Shown here: piece after piece, positions 56,163-64,000 of the stretch
Position numbering within the stretch: the stretch's first letter is position 1
Layout: every line of letters starts with the position of its first letter
NCBI GenBank assembly: GCA_017305715.1
Contig: JAFKKG010000015.1
Coordinates: 186,001-250,000, forward strand
DNA: 64,000 nucleotides
Direction of reading: 5' to 3'
DNA from: Hyphomicrobiales bacterium
GTDB lineage: Bacteria; Pseudomonadota; Alphaproteobacteria; Rhizobiales; Xanthobacteraceae
Program-made: the position numbers and the translations under genes
Notes under the pieces: model-generated
Seen by the model: only the letters and a program-made list of their open reading frames with translations
What the model was told of the DNA's origin: nothing
The model's database searches: none

Positions 56163-56166
56163 CGAT

Positions 56167-56244
56167 CCGTCATTCCGGGGCGCGAAGCGAACCCGGAATC
56201 TCGAGATTCCGGGTTCGATGCTTCGCATCGCCCCGGAATGACGG
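56167..56244. repeat. Palindromic intergenic repeat, family B, copy 2
   Basis: CCGTCATTCCGGGGCGCGAA and CGCCCCGGAATGACGG form outer arms; CCCGGAATCTCGAGATTCCG with GGG is the centre. It matches 21790-21864. It sits directly before glyQ. Confidence 0.88.
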
Positions 56245-56335
56245 CTTGAAGCTACCCGCCATCGCCTTGATTCCCCGCTTCCCCGCCGATACGGTCCCGC
56301 GCGCCCAAAACCCCCTCGCGAGACCGATTCTGCCG

Positions 56336-57271
56336 ATGGATGAATTGCCTGCCCATATGCGCCCGGAACGTTCGTTCCAGGGCTTCATTCTCGCTCTGCA
56401 GCGGTTCTGGGCCGAGCAGGGCTGCGTGATCCTGCAGCCCTATGACATGGAAATGGGCGCCGGCACCTTCCATCCGGCGACGACCTTGCGCGCGCTCGGG
56501 CCGAGACCGTGGCGGGCTGCCTATGTGCAGCCCTCGCGCCGGCCAAAGGACGGCCGCTACGGCGAAAATCCCAACCGGATGCAGCATTATTACCAGTATC
56601 AGGTGATCATGAAGCCTTCGCCGCCGGACCTTCAGGATCTGTACCTGAAGTCGCTCGCCGCGATCGGCCTCGATTCCAGCCTGCACGACATCCGCTTTGT
56701 CGAGGACGACTGGGAAAGCCCGACGCTCGGCGCCTGGGGGCTGGGCTGGGAATGCTGGTGCGACGGCATGGAAGTCAGCCAGTTCACGTATTTCCAGCAG
56801 GTCGCGGGTGTCGAATGCGCGCCGGTCGCCGGCGAGCTCACCTACGGGCTGGAGCGCCTGGCGATGTATGTGCAGGGCGTCGACCGCGTCTATGACCTCA
56901 ACTTCAACGGCCGCGAGGGCGCCGACAAGGTGACCTATGGCGACGTGTTCCTGCAGGCCGAACAGGAATATTCGAGGCACAATTTCGAGTACTCGGACGC
57001 CGAAATGCTGTTCAAGCAGTTCGTGATGGCCGAAGAGGCCTGCAAGAAATATCTGGCGGCGGGGTGGAAGAACGGCGGCAACCAGAAAGAACATCTGATG
57101 GCGCTGCCGGCCTATGACCAGTGCATCAAGGCCAGCCACGTCTTCAACCTGCTTGATGCCCGCGGCGTGATCTCGGTGACCGAGCGCGCCAGCTACATCG
57201 CGCGCGTGCGCGACCTCGCCAAAGCCTGCGGCGAAGCCTGGGTCCACACCGAAGCGGGCAGGGCGGCCTGA
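56336..57271 (+). CDS. glyQ: Glycine-tRNA ligase alpha subunit
   Basis: The protein has 311 residues. [40 protein letters not shown] and the [18 protein letters not shown] block identify the class II alpha subunit of the tetrameric bacterial GlyRS. The alpha subunit carries the active site for glycine activation. I start at ATG 56336; ATG 56357 is possible, and the longer open frame is repeat B. Its stop shares a base with the glyS start. Confidence 0.96.
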   Translation: MDELPAHMRPERSFQGFILALQRFWAEQGCVILQPYDMEMGAGTFHPATTLRALGPRPWRAAYVQPSRRPKDGRYGENPNRMQHYYQYQVIMKPSPPDLQDLYLKSLAAIGLDSSLHDIRFVEDDWESPTLGAWGLGWECWCDGMEVSQFTYFQQVAGVECAPVAGELTYGLERLAMYVQGVDRVYDLNFNGREGADKVTYGDVFLQAEQEYSRHNFEYSDAEMLFKQFVMAEEACKKYLAAGWKNGGNQKEHLMALPAYDQCIKASHVFNLLDARGVISVTERASYIARVRDLAKACGEAWVHTEAGRAA

Positions 57272-59385
57272 TGCCTGATCTTTTGCTCGAACTGTTTTCC
57301 GAAGAAATCCCCGCGCGCATGCAGGCGAAGGCGGCGGATGATCTGCGCCGCATGGTGACCGACAAGCTGGTGGCCGAGGGCCTGGTCTATGAGGGTGCAA
57401 AAGCCTTCGTGACGCCGCGGCGGCTGGCGTTGACGGTGCACGGCATTCCGGCGCGGCAGCCGGACCTTAAGACCGAACGCAAGGGCCCGAAAATCGGTGC
57501 GCCCGATGCGGCCGTGCAGGGTTTCTTGAAAGCGACCGGTTTGAAGTCGCTCGATGAAGCCAACATCCAGCGCGACCCGAAGGGCGATTTCTACATCGCG
57601 CTGATCGAGAAGCCCGGCCGCGCCACGCTCGATGTGCTCGCCGAACTCCTCCCGGTGATCGTGCGGACTTTCCCGTGGCCGAAATCGATGCGCTGGGGCG
57701 AGCGCTCGGCAAAGCCGGGCGCGCTGACCTGGGTGCGGCCGCTGCATAGCATCATCGCGACCTTCGGCATCGAGACCGAAGAGCCGGAGGTCGTAAAGTT
57801 CGCGATCGACGGCATCGACGCCGGCCAGACCACGCATGGCCACCGCTTCATGGCGCCGTCTGCGATCTCGGTGCGCCGCTTCGATGATTACGAGGCCAAG
57901 CTCAAAGCCGCCAAGGTCGTGCTCGACCCGCAGGCGCGCAAGGACATCATCCTGGCCGACGCCAAGCAGCTGGCGTTCGCACAGGGTTTTGAGCTGGTCG
58001 AGGATCAGGTGCTGCTCGATGAGGTGTCGGGCCTCGTCGAATGGCCGGTCGTGCTGATGGGCTCGTTCGACCAGGAATTCCTCTCGATCCCGGGCGAGGT
58101 GATCCGCGCCACCATCCGCAACAACCAGAAATGCTTTGTGGTCAGCGATCCCAAAACCGGGAAGCTGACGAACAAATTCATCCTCACCGCCAATATCGAG
58201 GCCAGCGACGGCGGCAAGGCCATCATCGCCGGCAACGAACGCGTGATCCGCGCCCGCCTGAGCGATGCAAAGTTTTTCTACGAGACCGACCTGAAGACGA
58301 AGCTGGAAGACCGGCTGCCGAAATTCGAGCAGATCATTTTTCACGAAAAACTCGGCACGCAGGGCGAGCGCATCAAGCGCATCGAGCGGCTGGCCGCGGA
58401 AATCGCACCGCTGGTCGGCGCCGATGTCGAAAAGACGAAACGCGCCGCGCATCTGGCGAAGGCGGATTTGCTGACCGAAGTGGTCGGCGAATTCCCGGAG
58501 TTGCAGGGTCTGATGGGAAAATACTACGCGCTGGCGCAGGGCGAGGATGCTTCCGTCGCCGCCGCGAGCGAGGAGCACTGGAAGCCACAGGGGCCCGCGG
58601 ATCGGGTGCCGTCTGATCCCGTGAGCATTGCGGTGGCCTTGGCCGACAAGATCGACACGCTGGTTGGCTTCTGGGCGATCGACGAGAAGCCGACGGGAAG
58701 CAAGGATCCGTATGCATTGCGGCGTGCGGCGTTGGGTGCAATCAGGCTGATTGTGGAGAATACGATCAGGCTTCCGATCCTGAAGGCTGCGCAGTCAGCC
58801 ATAGATGGTTTGCCCGCGAAGGGAGCCAAGTATCCGGCTGCCGACGTTCAAAAACTTCCAGCCGATCTCCTCTCCTTCTTCGCCGATCGCCTAAAGGTCC
58901 AGCTCCGCGATCAGGGCGCACGTCACGACCTCGTCGATGCCGTGTTTGCGCTTGGCGGCCAGGACGATCTGCTGATGGTGGTCCGCCGCGTCGAGGCGCT
59001 GGCAAAATTCCTCGATACCGATGACGGCAAGAACCTGCTCGCCGGCACAAAACGCGCCAGCAATATCCTTTCGATCGAAGAGAAAAAGGACAAGCGCAGC
59101 TTCGACGGCGCACCGGATGCGGCGCTTTACAAGCTCGACGAGGAAAAGGCGCTGGCGAAGGCGATCGATCAGGTCAAGAGCGAAGCCGGCAGCGCTGTGG
59201 CAAAGGAAGACTTCGCCGCCGCGATGCGCGCGATGGCAAAACTGCGTCCGGCGGTGGATGCGTTCTTCGACAAGGTCAAGGTCAACGACGATGAACCAAA
59301 AGTCCGCGAGAACCGACTAAAGCTCTTGAACGAAATCCGCGCGGCGACGCGCGCGGTGGCGGACTTTTCGAAGATCGAGGGCTGA
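57271..59385 (+). CDS. glyS: Glycine-tRNA ligase beta subunit
   Basis: The protein has 704 residues. It begins [20 protein letters not shown], and [20 protein letters not shown] and the C-terminal anticodon-binding block ([20 protein letters not shown]) are typical. The beta subunit binds tRNA-Gly. The glyS frame starts at the last base of the glyQ stop. Together the two genes give an alpha2beta2 enzyme. Confidence 0.97.
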   Translation: MPDLLLELFSEEIPARMQAKAADDLRRMVTDKLVAEGLVYEGAKAFVTPRRLALTVHGIPARQPDLKTERKGPKIGAPDAAVQGFLKATGLKSLDEANIQRDPKGDFYIALIEKPGRATLDVLAELLPVIVRTFPWPKSMRWGERSAKPGALTWVRPLHSIIATFGIETEEPEVVKFAIDGIDAGQTTHGHRFMAPSAISVRRFDDYEAKLKAAKVVLDPQARKDIILADAKQLAFAQGFELVEDQVLLDEVSGLVEWPVVLMGSFDQEFLSIPGEVIRATIRNNQKCFVVSDPKTGKLTNKFILTANIEASDGGKAIIAGNERVIRARLSDAKFFYETDLKTKLEDRLPKFEQIIFHEKLGTQGERIKRIERLAAEIAPLVGADVEKTKRAAHLAKADLLTEVVGEFPELQGLMGKYYALAQGEDASVAAASEEHWKPQGPADRVPSDPVSIAVALADKIDTLVGFWAIDEKPTGSKDPYALRRAALGAIRLIVENTIRLPILKAAQSAIDGLPAKGAKYPAADVQKLPADLLSFFADRLKVQLRDQGARHDLVDAVFALGGQDDLLMVVRRVEALAKFLDTDDGKNLLAGTKRASNILSIEEKKDKRSFDGAPDAALYKLDEEKALAKAIDQVKSEAGSAVAKEDFAAAMRAMAKLRPAVDAFFDKVKVNDDEPKVRENRLKLLNEIRAATRAVADFSKIEG

Positions 59386-59388
59386 AAC

Positions 59389-59991
59389 GTGGATCGCAAG
59401 ACGCTGGCCGCTTACGACCATGATGCGGCGGCGTTCGCCAAGGACTGGCACGACCAGCCGGCGCCCGTCGACCTGCATGAAATCGTCGAACGGTTTTTCG
59501 TGCGCGGCGGCAGTTCGGCCGATATCGGCTGCGGTTGTGGCCGCGAGGTCGGCTGGCTCAACAGCAATGGTTTCTCGGCCGTCGGTTTTGACGCCTCGGA
59601 GGGCCTGCTGGCGGAGGCGCGGCGGCGCTATCCGGGCCTGAAGTTCGCAAGCGCCGAATTGCCGGAGCTGAAAGGCATCGGCACCTTCGACAATGTGCTC
59701 TGTGAAACCGTGATCATGCATCTCGAACGGGCGCAGATCGCGGCTGCGGTCCGCCGGCTGCTCGGCATCGTCAAGCCCAGCGGAATCCTTTATTTGAGCT
59801 GGCGCATCACCGACAAATCCGACCTGCGCGATTCCCAGGGTCGGCTGTACTGCGCGTTCGACGCCGCGCTGGTGTTGGCGGAACTGAAGGCGACGGTGCT
59901 GTTGCTCGATGAAGAGGTCGTCAGTGCCTCCTCCGGCAAGAAAATCCATCGTCTCGTCGCCAAGAAGCCCGGCCTCGAGATCAGGGAATAG
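59389..59991 (+). CDS. Class I SAM-dependent methyltransferase
   Basis: The protein has 200 residues from GTG at 59389. SAM motif I is SADIGCGCGREVGWLNS, with GFDASEGLLAEARRRYPG and VLCETVIMHL following in the order of small-molecule methyltransferases. Substrate unknown. It follows glyS by 3 bp, so it is co-transcribed, though no functional link to tRNA charging is evident. Confidence 0.85.
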   Translation: MDRKTLAAYDHDAAAFAKDWHDQPAPVDLHEIVERFFVRGGSSADIGCGCGREVGWLNSNGFSAVGFDASEGLLAEARRRYPGLKFASAELPELKGIGTFDNVLCETVIMHLERAQIAAAVRRLLGIVKPSGILYLSWRITDKSDLRDSQGRLYCAFDAALVLAELKATVLLLDEEVVSASSGKKIHRLVAKKPGLEIRE

Positions 59992-60122
59992 GCGCGGCGA
60001 CGTCCGGACAGAAATATCCGGACACATCGGGAAATATTTACAGCCCGTTAACCATGCTTTGAAATGGTCCGCTGCGGTAACGGTTCTTTAACCGTCGCCC
60101 AAATCGCAAGACGGGGACGCAA

Positions 60123-61223
60123 ATGACCTCGATAAATCCCGGAACGAATCCTTACAGCCAGCTCGGCTCCGCCTATGCCCGCGCCGCCGCCACGCAGCCG
60201 TCGCTGGCCGCCGCGCTCAACGCCGCCGAATCCGGCAATCCGCCCGCCAGCAATGCGGCCACCAATTTGACGCTGTCGGATGCCGCCCGCGCGCAGCTCG
60301 CCGGCGCCGCGGCGCAAAAGGATATCAGCGTCGTCACATCCGACACGCGCACCGCGCTTGACGGCCTCTATGCCGCCGCCAAGGTGAAGGGCCCGATCGC
60401 CGACGACGGCAAGACGACGATCGACCTGTCGTCGTTCGATCGCCGTGCGCTGTTTGCGATCACGACCAATAGCGGAGGCAAGTTCAGCCCTGATGAGCAG
60501 AAGGTCGCCAACACCGAGCTCGCCAATCGTTTCAACGACGCGTTGATGCCCGGCGCGGCAACCGCGAAACTGACCGGCGACTTCAGCTCGATCTACAAGG
60601 CGGCGCTGGATTATCTCGACGGCGCCGGCGCCGAGGAAAAGGCGACCGCGGCGTGGTCCGCGCTTCGCGCGGCGGTGCAGAAGGGCGTCCAGGCCACCCA
60701 GCTGGAGCCAACCAAGGCGCCGGCGAATATTGCCAACGATCCCGTCGCGGCCTATCTGGCGCAGAACGCCGATGGTGTCAGCGCGCCGGCCGTCGATATT
60801 TCCAGCGTCGCGAAGAAAGTCCGCGCCGCGCTCGACGCGCAGGCGAAGGTCGCCGCCGCCGCCGGCAAGGAACTGGTATTCGACGCCGGCCGCAAAACCG
60901 GTCAATTGGCCGACCTCAGTTCGATGGACAACCGGTCGTTAGCTGCGATCTCGCTCAATCAGGATGGCCTGTTCTCGGGGCTGGAAAGTTTTGCGGCCAA
61001 GCAGGCGCTGAATTCGCGCAACCGCGCCAGCGTGCTGGCCGCGTTCCAGACGAGCCAGACCAGCGGTGATCCGACCCAGCTCAGCCTCGGCATTCTCAAC
61101 ACTTATTCGTCGATGAGTGCCGAGGAGCGGCTGGCCGTCAACTGGACTCCGGCCGTTCGAGACAATGCGATCGCTAACTACAAGTCCAGCCGTCACATCC
61201 TGTCGATGCTGCGCGGGATGTAG
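60123..61223 (+). CDS. Unknown protein of two ~105-residue modules with EF-hand-like loops
   Basis: The protein has 366 residues and no recognised family. By eye it has two similar modules, residues ~74-178 and ~233-341. Matching blocks are DLSSFDRRALFAITTNSGG against DLSSMDNRSLAAISLNQDG, and LTGDFSSIYKAALDYLDG against SGDPTQLSLGILNTYSSM. Each module has a 12-residue EF-hand-like loop: 114-125 (degenerate) and 277-288 (S-L-N-Q-D-G-L-F-S-G-L-E, close to the calcium-loop spacing). There is no signal peptide, and the N-terminus is Ala/Ser/Asn-rich. A strong terminator follows. Confidence 0.75.
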   Translation: MTSINPGTNPYSQLGSAYARAAATQPSLAAALNAAESGNPPASNAATNLTLSDAARAQLAGAAAQKDISVVTSDTRTALDGLYAAAKVKGPIADDGKTTIDLSSFDRRALFAITTNSGGKFSPDEQKVANTELANRFNDALMPGAATAKLTGDFSSIYKAALDYLDGAGAEEKATAAWSALRAAVQKGVQATQLEPTKAPANIANDPVAAYLAQNADGVSAPAVDISSVAKKVRAALDAQAKVAAAAGKELVFDAGRKTGQLADLSSMDNRSLAAISLNQDGLFSGLESFAAKQALNSRNRASVLAAFQTSQTSGDPTQLSLGILNTYSSMSAEERLAVNWTPAVRDNAIANYKSSRHILSMLRGM

Positions 61224-61246
61224 TCAGACCGCGATAGGCGCCAACG

Positions 61247-61285
61247 AAAAGCCCCGCCCAGGGGGAAACCGGGCGGGGCTTTCTT
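61247..61285 (+). terminator. Rho-independent terminator after the two-module gene
   Basis: AAAAGCCCCGCCC, a GGGGGAAACC loop region, then GGGCGGGGCTTTCTT. It is a long GC hairpin with a T-rich end, 24 bp after the stop. Confidence 0.92.
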
Positions 61286-61350
61286 GTCCGGTGATATCGC
61301 GCGCACATCCGCTTGCGCAGCGTCCGGACCAACGGTTCAGGCGATTGGGA

Positions 61351-61728
61351 TCAGTCGACGACCTGAACGATGCGACGTGAACGCGGTTCGACCAATACGG
61401 TCTGGCCGTTCACCACGGTGTAGCGAAGGGGCGTCGACGCATAGGTCTGCGGCACGTCGTAATAGGTGATGCCGGCTTCCGGCAGCACGCCACCGACGAT
61501 CACGCGTTCCGGAATGGTGAAAGTCGGTATCCGCTCGCGCACGACATATTCGCGGAATGCCGGCCGCTGCTCGGCGAGGATGCCCTCATTCTCGCCAATG
61601 ACGACAGTACGGCCGCGAACGATCCCGACGGTATCGCTCTGGGCCTGTGCGGCAACCGGAATGGTGATCGCGCCTGCGGCAGCTATCGTGCCTGCGATCG
61701 CTGCAACGGCAAGTAACTTGTTCCTCAT
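61351..61728 (-). CDS. DUF1236 domain-containing exported protein
   Basis: The protein has 125 residues from ATG 61728. A signal peptide (NKLLAVAAIAGTIAAAGAIT ... AQA) precedes the DUF1236 core (YVVRERIPTFTIPERVIVGG, PEAGITYYDVP, YTVVNGQTVLVEPRSRRIVQ). It is an abundant periplasmic family in rhizobia of unknown function. GAGGGAGC lies five bases before the ATG. It converges with the two-module gene past the terminator. Confidence 0.92.
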   Translation of the reverse strand: MRNKLLAVAAIAGTIAAAGAITIPVAAQAQSDTVGIVRGRTVVIGENEGILAEQRPAFREYVVRERIPTFTIPERVIVGGVLPEAGITYYDVPQTYASTPLRYTVVNGQTVLVEPRSRRIVQVVD

Positions 61729-61961
61729 GTTTTGCTCCCTCACGCAAGGAAAGTACGCCGGCTAGCCAGCGTGGATGCGGGGCCAATTCATCACGCGCGG
61801 CATCGTTCCCCAAAAATGGCCGCCTCACACGCGGCAATTTCGGGCAGTTTTTGCGAAGGCCGGAACCCGTTGAGACGACAGGCGTCTGCTATTCCGGACC
61901 TGCGTCAGCGGTTATGTTGCCGCCGTCGATTCGATTTCCATCATCTCCCGGAGAAGTTTCA

Positions 61962-62117
61962 ATGACCCTCACCGCCGCGCACATTTCCCCGATCGTCGCC
62001 CTGGTCGCAGGAGTCTTGATCCTGCTCATGCCGCGGTTCCTGAATTTCATCGTCGCCATTTACCTGATCTTCGTCGGTCTGGCCGGTCTGGGCGTATTCA
62101 AGATGCTCCGGTTCTAA
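61962..62117 (+). CDS. DUF3096 small membrane protein
   Basis: The protein has 51 residues: MTLTAAHISPIVALVAGVLI, then LMPRFLNFIVAIYLIFVGLA and a short end. Two membrane helices, as in the DUF3096 family. CGGAGAAG precedes the ATG; the longer upstream frame has no such support. Function unknown. Confidence 0.9.
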   Translation: MTLTAAHISPIVALVAGVLILLMPRFLNFIVAIYLIFVGLAGLGVFKMLRF

Positions 62118-62217
62118 CCGGTGGCCGCGGGAAAGAAGGGTTTCGCAGCTTGCGCGGAACCCCTCAAAGTGGTGTAAGGCGCGCATCTTCTCCCCTCTTT
62201 TCGGATTGTCATCTGCC

Positions 62218-64000
62218 ATGGCCAAAGCGGTTGCGAAGTCCAAAAAAACCGTAGTGAAATCAAAGCCATCGGGTGGCGCGAAAGCCGCACCCGCCGCGTC
62301 CGCGCGCAAGGCGCTGACGAAGGCCCCGGCAAGGCCGGTGGCGAAGCCGGCCGCCAAAAGCGCTGCAAACAAGGCCGCTGCAAACAAGGCTGTTGTAAAC
62401 AAGGCTGTTACAAGGTCTCCGGGCAAGCCGGCCAGCAAGACCGCGCAGAAAGCCGTCGTCAGCAAGCCTGTGGTTGAAACGGTAAAATCCGGCAAGTGGG
62501 TCTATACGTTCGGGGACGGCAAGGCCGAAGGCAAAGCGGGCCTGCGCGATCTGCTCGGCGGCAAGGGCGCCAACCTCGCCGAAATGGCCAATCTCGGCCT
62601 GCCGGTGCCCCCGGGCTTCACTATTCCGACCTCGGTCTGCACCTATTTCTACGCCCACGACAAATCCTATCCGCCCGCGCTGAAGGCGCAGGTCGAGAAG
62701 GCGCTGGAGCATGTCGGCAAGCTCACCGGCAAATCGTTCGGCGATCCCAAGAATCCGCTGCTGGTTTCGGTTCGCTCCGGCGGCCGGGCCTCGATGCCCG
62801 GCATGATGGATACCGTGCTCAATCTTGGCCTCAACGACCAGACGGTGGAAGCGCTCGCCGAACTGTCCGGCGACCGCCGCTTCGCTTATGACAGCTATCG
62901 CCGCTTCATCACCATGTATTCGGATGTCGTGCTCGGCTTCGAGCACCATCATTTCGAAGACATCCTCGACACCTTCAAGGACAGCCAGGGCTATACGCTC
63001 GACACCGACCTGACCGGCGACGACTGGGTCGAGCTGGTCGGCAAATACAAGGATGCGGTGGCGCGCGAGACCGGCAGCGACTTCCCGCAGGACCCGCACG
63101 CCCAGTTGTGGGGCGCGATCGGCGCGGTGTTCTCATCCTGGATGAACGCGCGCGCGGTGACCTACCGCCGCCTGCACGACATTCCGGAATCCTGGGGCAC
63201 CGCGGTCAACGTCCAGGCCATGGTGTTCGGCAACATGGGCGAGACCTCGGCGACCGGCGTTGCGTTCACGCGCAACCCCTCGACCGGCGAGAGCAAGCTG
63301 TACGGCGAATTCCTGATCAACGCGCAGGGCGAGGACGTGGTGGCGGGCATCCGCACGCCGCAGGACATCACCGAGTTCGCGCGCCAGGAATCCGGCTCCG
63401 ACAAGGCGTCGATGGAAACCGCGATGCCCGATGCGTTCAAGGAACTGACGCGGATCTATACGCTGCTCGAAAAGCACTACCGCGACATGCAGGACATGGA
63501 GTTCACGGTCGAGCAGGGCAAATTGTGGATGCTGCAGACCCGCAGCGGCAAGCGCACCGCCAAGGCGGCGCTGCGGATCGCGGTCGAACTCGCCAATGAA
63601 GGCCTGATCTCGAAAAAGGACGCGGTGATGCGGATCGATCCCGCCTCGCTCGACCAGTTGCTGCACCCGACCATCGATCCCGCGGCCAAGCGCGACGTCA
63701 TCGCCACCGGCCTGCCGGCCTCGCCAGGTGCCGCCTCCGGCGAGATCGTGTTCTCGTCCGACGAAGCCGCCAAGCTTCAGGCCGACGGCCGCAAGGTCAT
63801 CCTGGTGCGGGTCGAGACCAGCCCGGAAGACATTCACGGCATGCACGCCGCTGAAGGCATCCTGACCACCCGCGGCGGCATGACCTCGCACGCCGCCGTG
63901 GTGGCGCGCGGCATGGGCAAGCCCTGCGTCTCCGGCTGCGGCACCATCCGCGTCGATTACGGCCGCGGCACCATGAGCATCGGCACCCGCACCTTCAAGA
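62218..64000 (+). CDS. ppdK: Pyruvate, phosphate dikinase (5' part), with Lys/Ala-rich N-terminal extension
   Basis: The first 594 residues are visible and the gene continues past the window. Residues 1-82 are a Lys/Ala/Pro-rich, histone-H1-like extension that contains three tandem 15-nt units (62362-62406). The ATP-grasp domain starts at VYTFGDGKAEGKAGLRDLLG with GGKGANLAEMANLGLPVPPG and SVRSGGRASMPGMMDTVLNLG. The phosphohistidine domain shows GGMTSHAAVVARGMGKPCV with the catalytic His. The enzyme converts pyruvate, ATP and phosphate to PEP. Start ATG 62218 is inferred; a later start would lose the extension. Confidence 0.95.
   Translation, partial: MAKAVAKSKKTVVKSKPSGGAKAAPAASARKALTKAPARPVAKPAAKSAANKAAANKAVVNKAVTRSPGKPASKTAQKAVVSKPVVETVKSGKWVYTFGDGKAEGKAGLRDLLGGKGANLAEMANLGLPVPPGFTIPTSVCTYFYAHDKSYPPALKAQVEKALEHVGKLTGKSFGDPKNPLLVSVRSGGRASMPGMMDTVLNLGLNDQTVEALAELSGDRRFAYDSYRRFITMYSDVVLGFEHHHFEDILDTFKDSQGYTLDTDLTGDDWVELVGKYKDAVARETGSDFPQDPHAQLWGAIGAVFSSWMNARAVTYRRLHDIPESWGTAVNVQAMVFGNMGETSATGVAFTRNPSTGESKLYGEFLINAQGEDVVAGIRTPQDITEFARQESGSDKASMETAMPDAFKELTRIYTLLEKHYRDMQDMEFTVEQGKLWMLQTRSGKRTAKAALRIAVELANEGLISKKDAVMRIDPASLDQLLHPTIDPAAKRDVIATGLPASPGAASGEIVFSSDEAAKLQADGRKVILVRVETSPEDIHGMHAAEGILTTRGGMTSHAAVVARGMGKPCVSGCGTIRVDYGRGTMSIGTRTFK

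Noticed and set aside
60040-60100. Possible CtrA site (TTAACCATGCTTTG) before the two-module gene
   Set aside because: Only part of the TTAA-N7-TTAA pattern is present; chance cannot be excluded.

Overview
The window is about 64 kb of GC-rich, gene-dense chromosome from an alphaproteobacterium of the Bradyrhizobium / Rhodopseudomonas / Nitrobacter group (Bradyrhizobiaceae). The clearest markers are a single-gene cytochrome b/c1 polyprotein behind a Rieske gene (the fbcFH arrangement), a fused trpE(G) anthranilate synthase with a tandem-Trp leader peptide, a CcrM-type GANTC methyltransferase, an alphaproteobacterial LexA box, and the order SMC / DsbA / DUF721 / MutY. It reads as ordinary core chromosome. 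I see no prophage, IS element, CRISPR array, rRNA or tRNA. The mobile-looking content is at least six families of short palindromic intergenic repeats.

Layout. 1-2.1 kb (minus): MoxR ATPase, DUF58 protein and a partial BatA-like membrane protein. 2.3-6.0 kb (plus): DUF1285, Nudix CoA pyrophosphatase, small DUF6111 membrane protein, CCA-adding enzyme and a TauE/SafE exporter. 6.0-9.6 kb (minus): DUF2158, HAD phosphatase, hemF, queD, queE, trmL. 9.8-12.5 kb (plus): cytochrome bc1 genes closed by a terminator. 12.7-15.3 kb: dienelactone hydrolase, epimerase and an extradiol-dioxygenase-like VOC protein. 15.5-18.5 kb: trp leader, trpE(G), apt. 18.5-28.8 kb (minus): GIY-YIG protein, two ParA/MinD-like P-loop proteins, M48 protease plus LemA, Rsm22-like methyltransferase, SMC, DsbA, DUF721. 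28.9-36.1 kb: mutY, thioesterase, FAD monooxygenase, two GSTs, LysR regulator facing a SnoaL-like gene, RidA. 36.3-44.5 kb: ccrM, zinc peptidase, moaB, alpha/beta hydrolase, MarR-GNAT fusion, glycosyltransferase, LexA-box radical SAM gene, VOC protein, rnhB. 44.6-51.9 kb: GT39-like membrane protein, uracil-DNA glycosylase, ETF-ubiquinone oxidoreductase, TPR protein, ispE. 51.9-56.2 kb: LysE exporter, polyprenyl synthase, DUF2007, N6-adenine methyltransferase-like protein, a 32-aa membrane miniprotein, S49 peptidase. 56.3-64 kb: glyQ, glyS, a methyltransferase, a two-module protein of unknown function, DUF1236, DUF3096, and the first 594 residues of pyruvate phosphate dikinase.

The most useful signals outside the ordinary genes are regulatory. 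They are the trp leader, a textbook LexA box on a radical SAM gene, five GANTC sites around the ccrM start, a 42-bp palindrome at the MarR-GNAT gene and a 19-bp palindrome at the LysR gene. Other items worth attention are repeats that supply the stop codons of two genes, a duplicated unknown protein with EF-hand-like loops, tandem ParA-like paralogues without ParB, and a Lys/Ala tandem-repeat extension on PPDK. I found no convincing multi-gene novel system.
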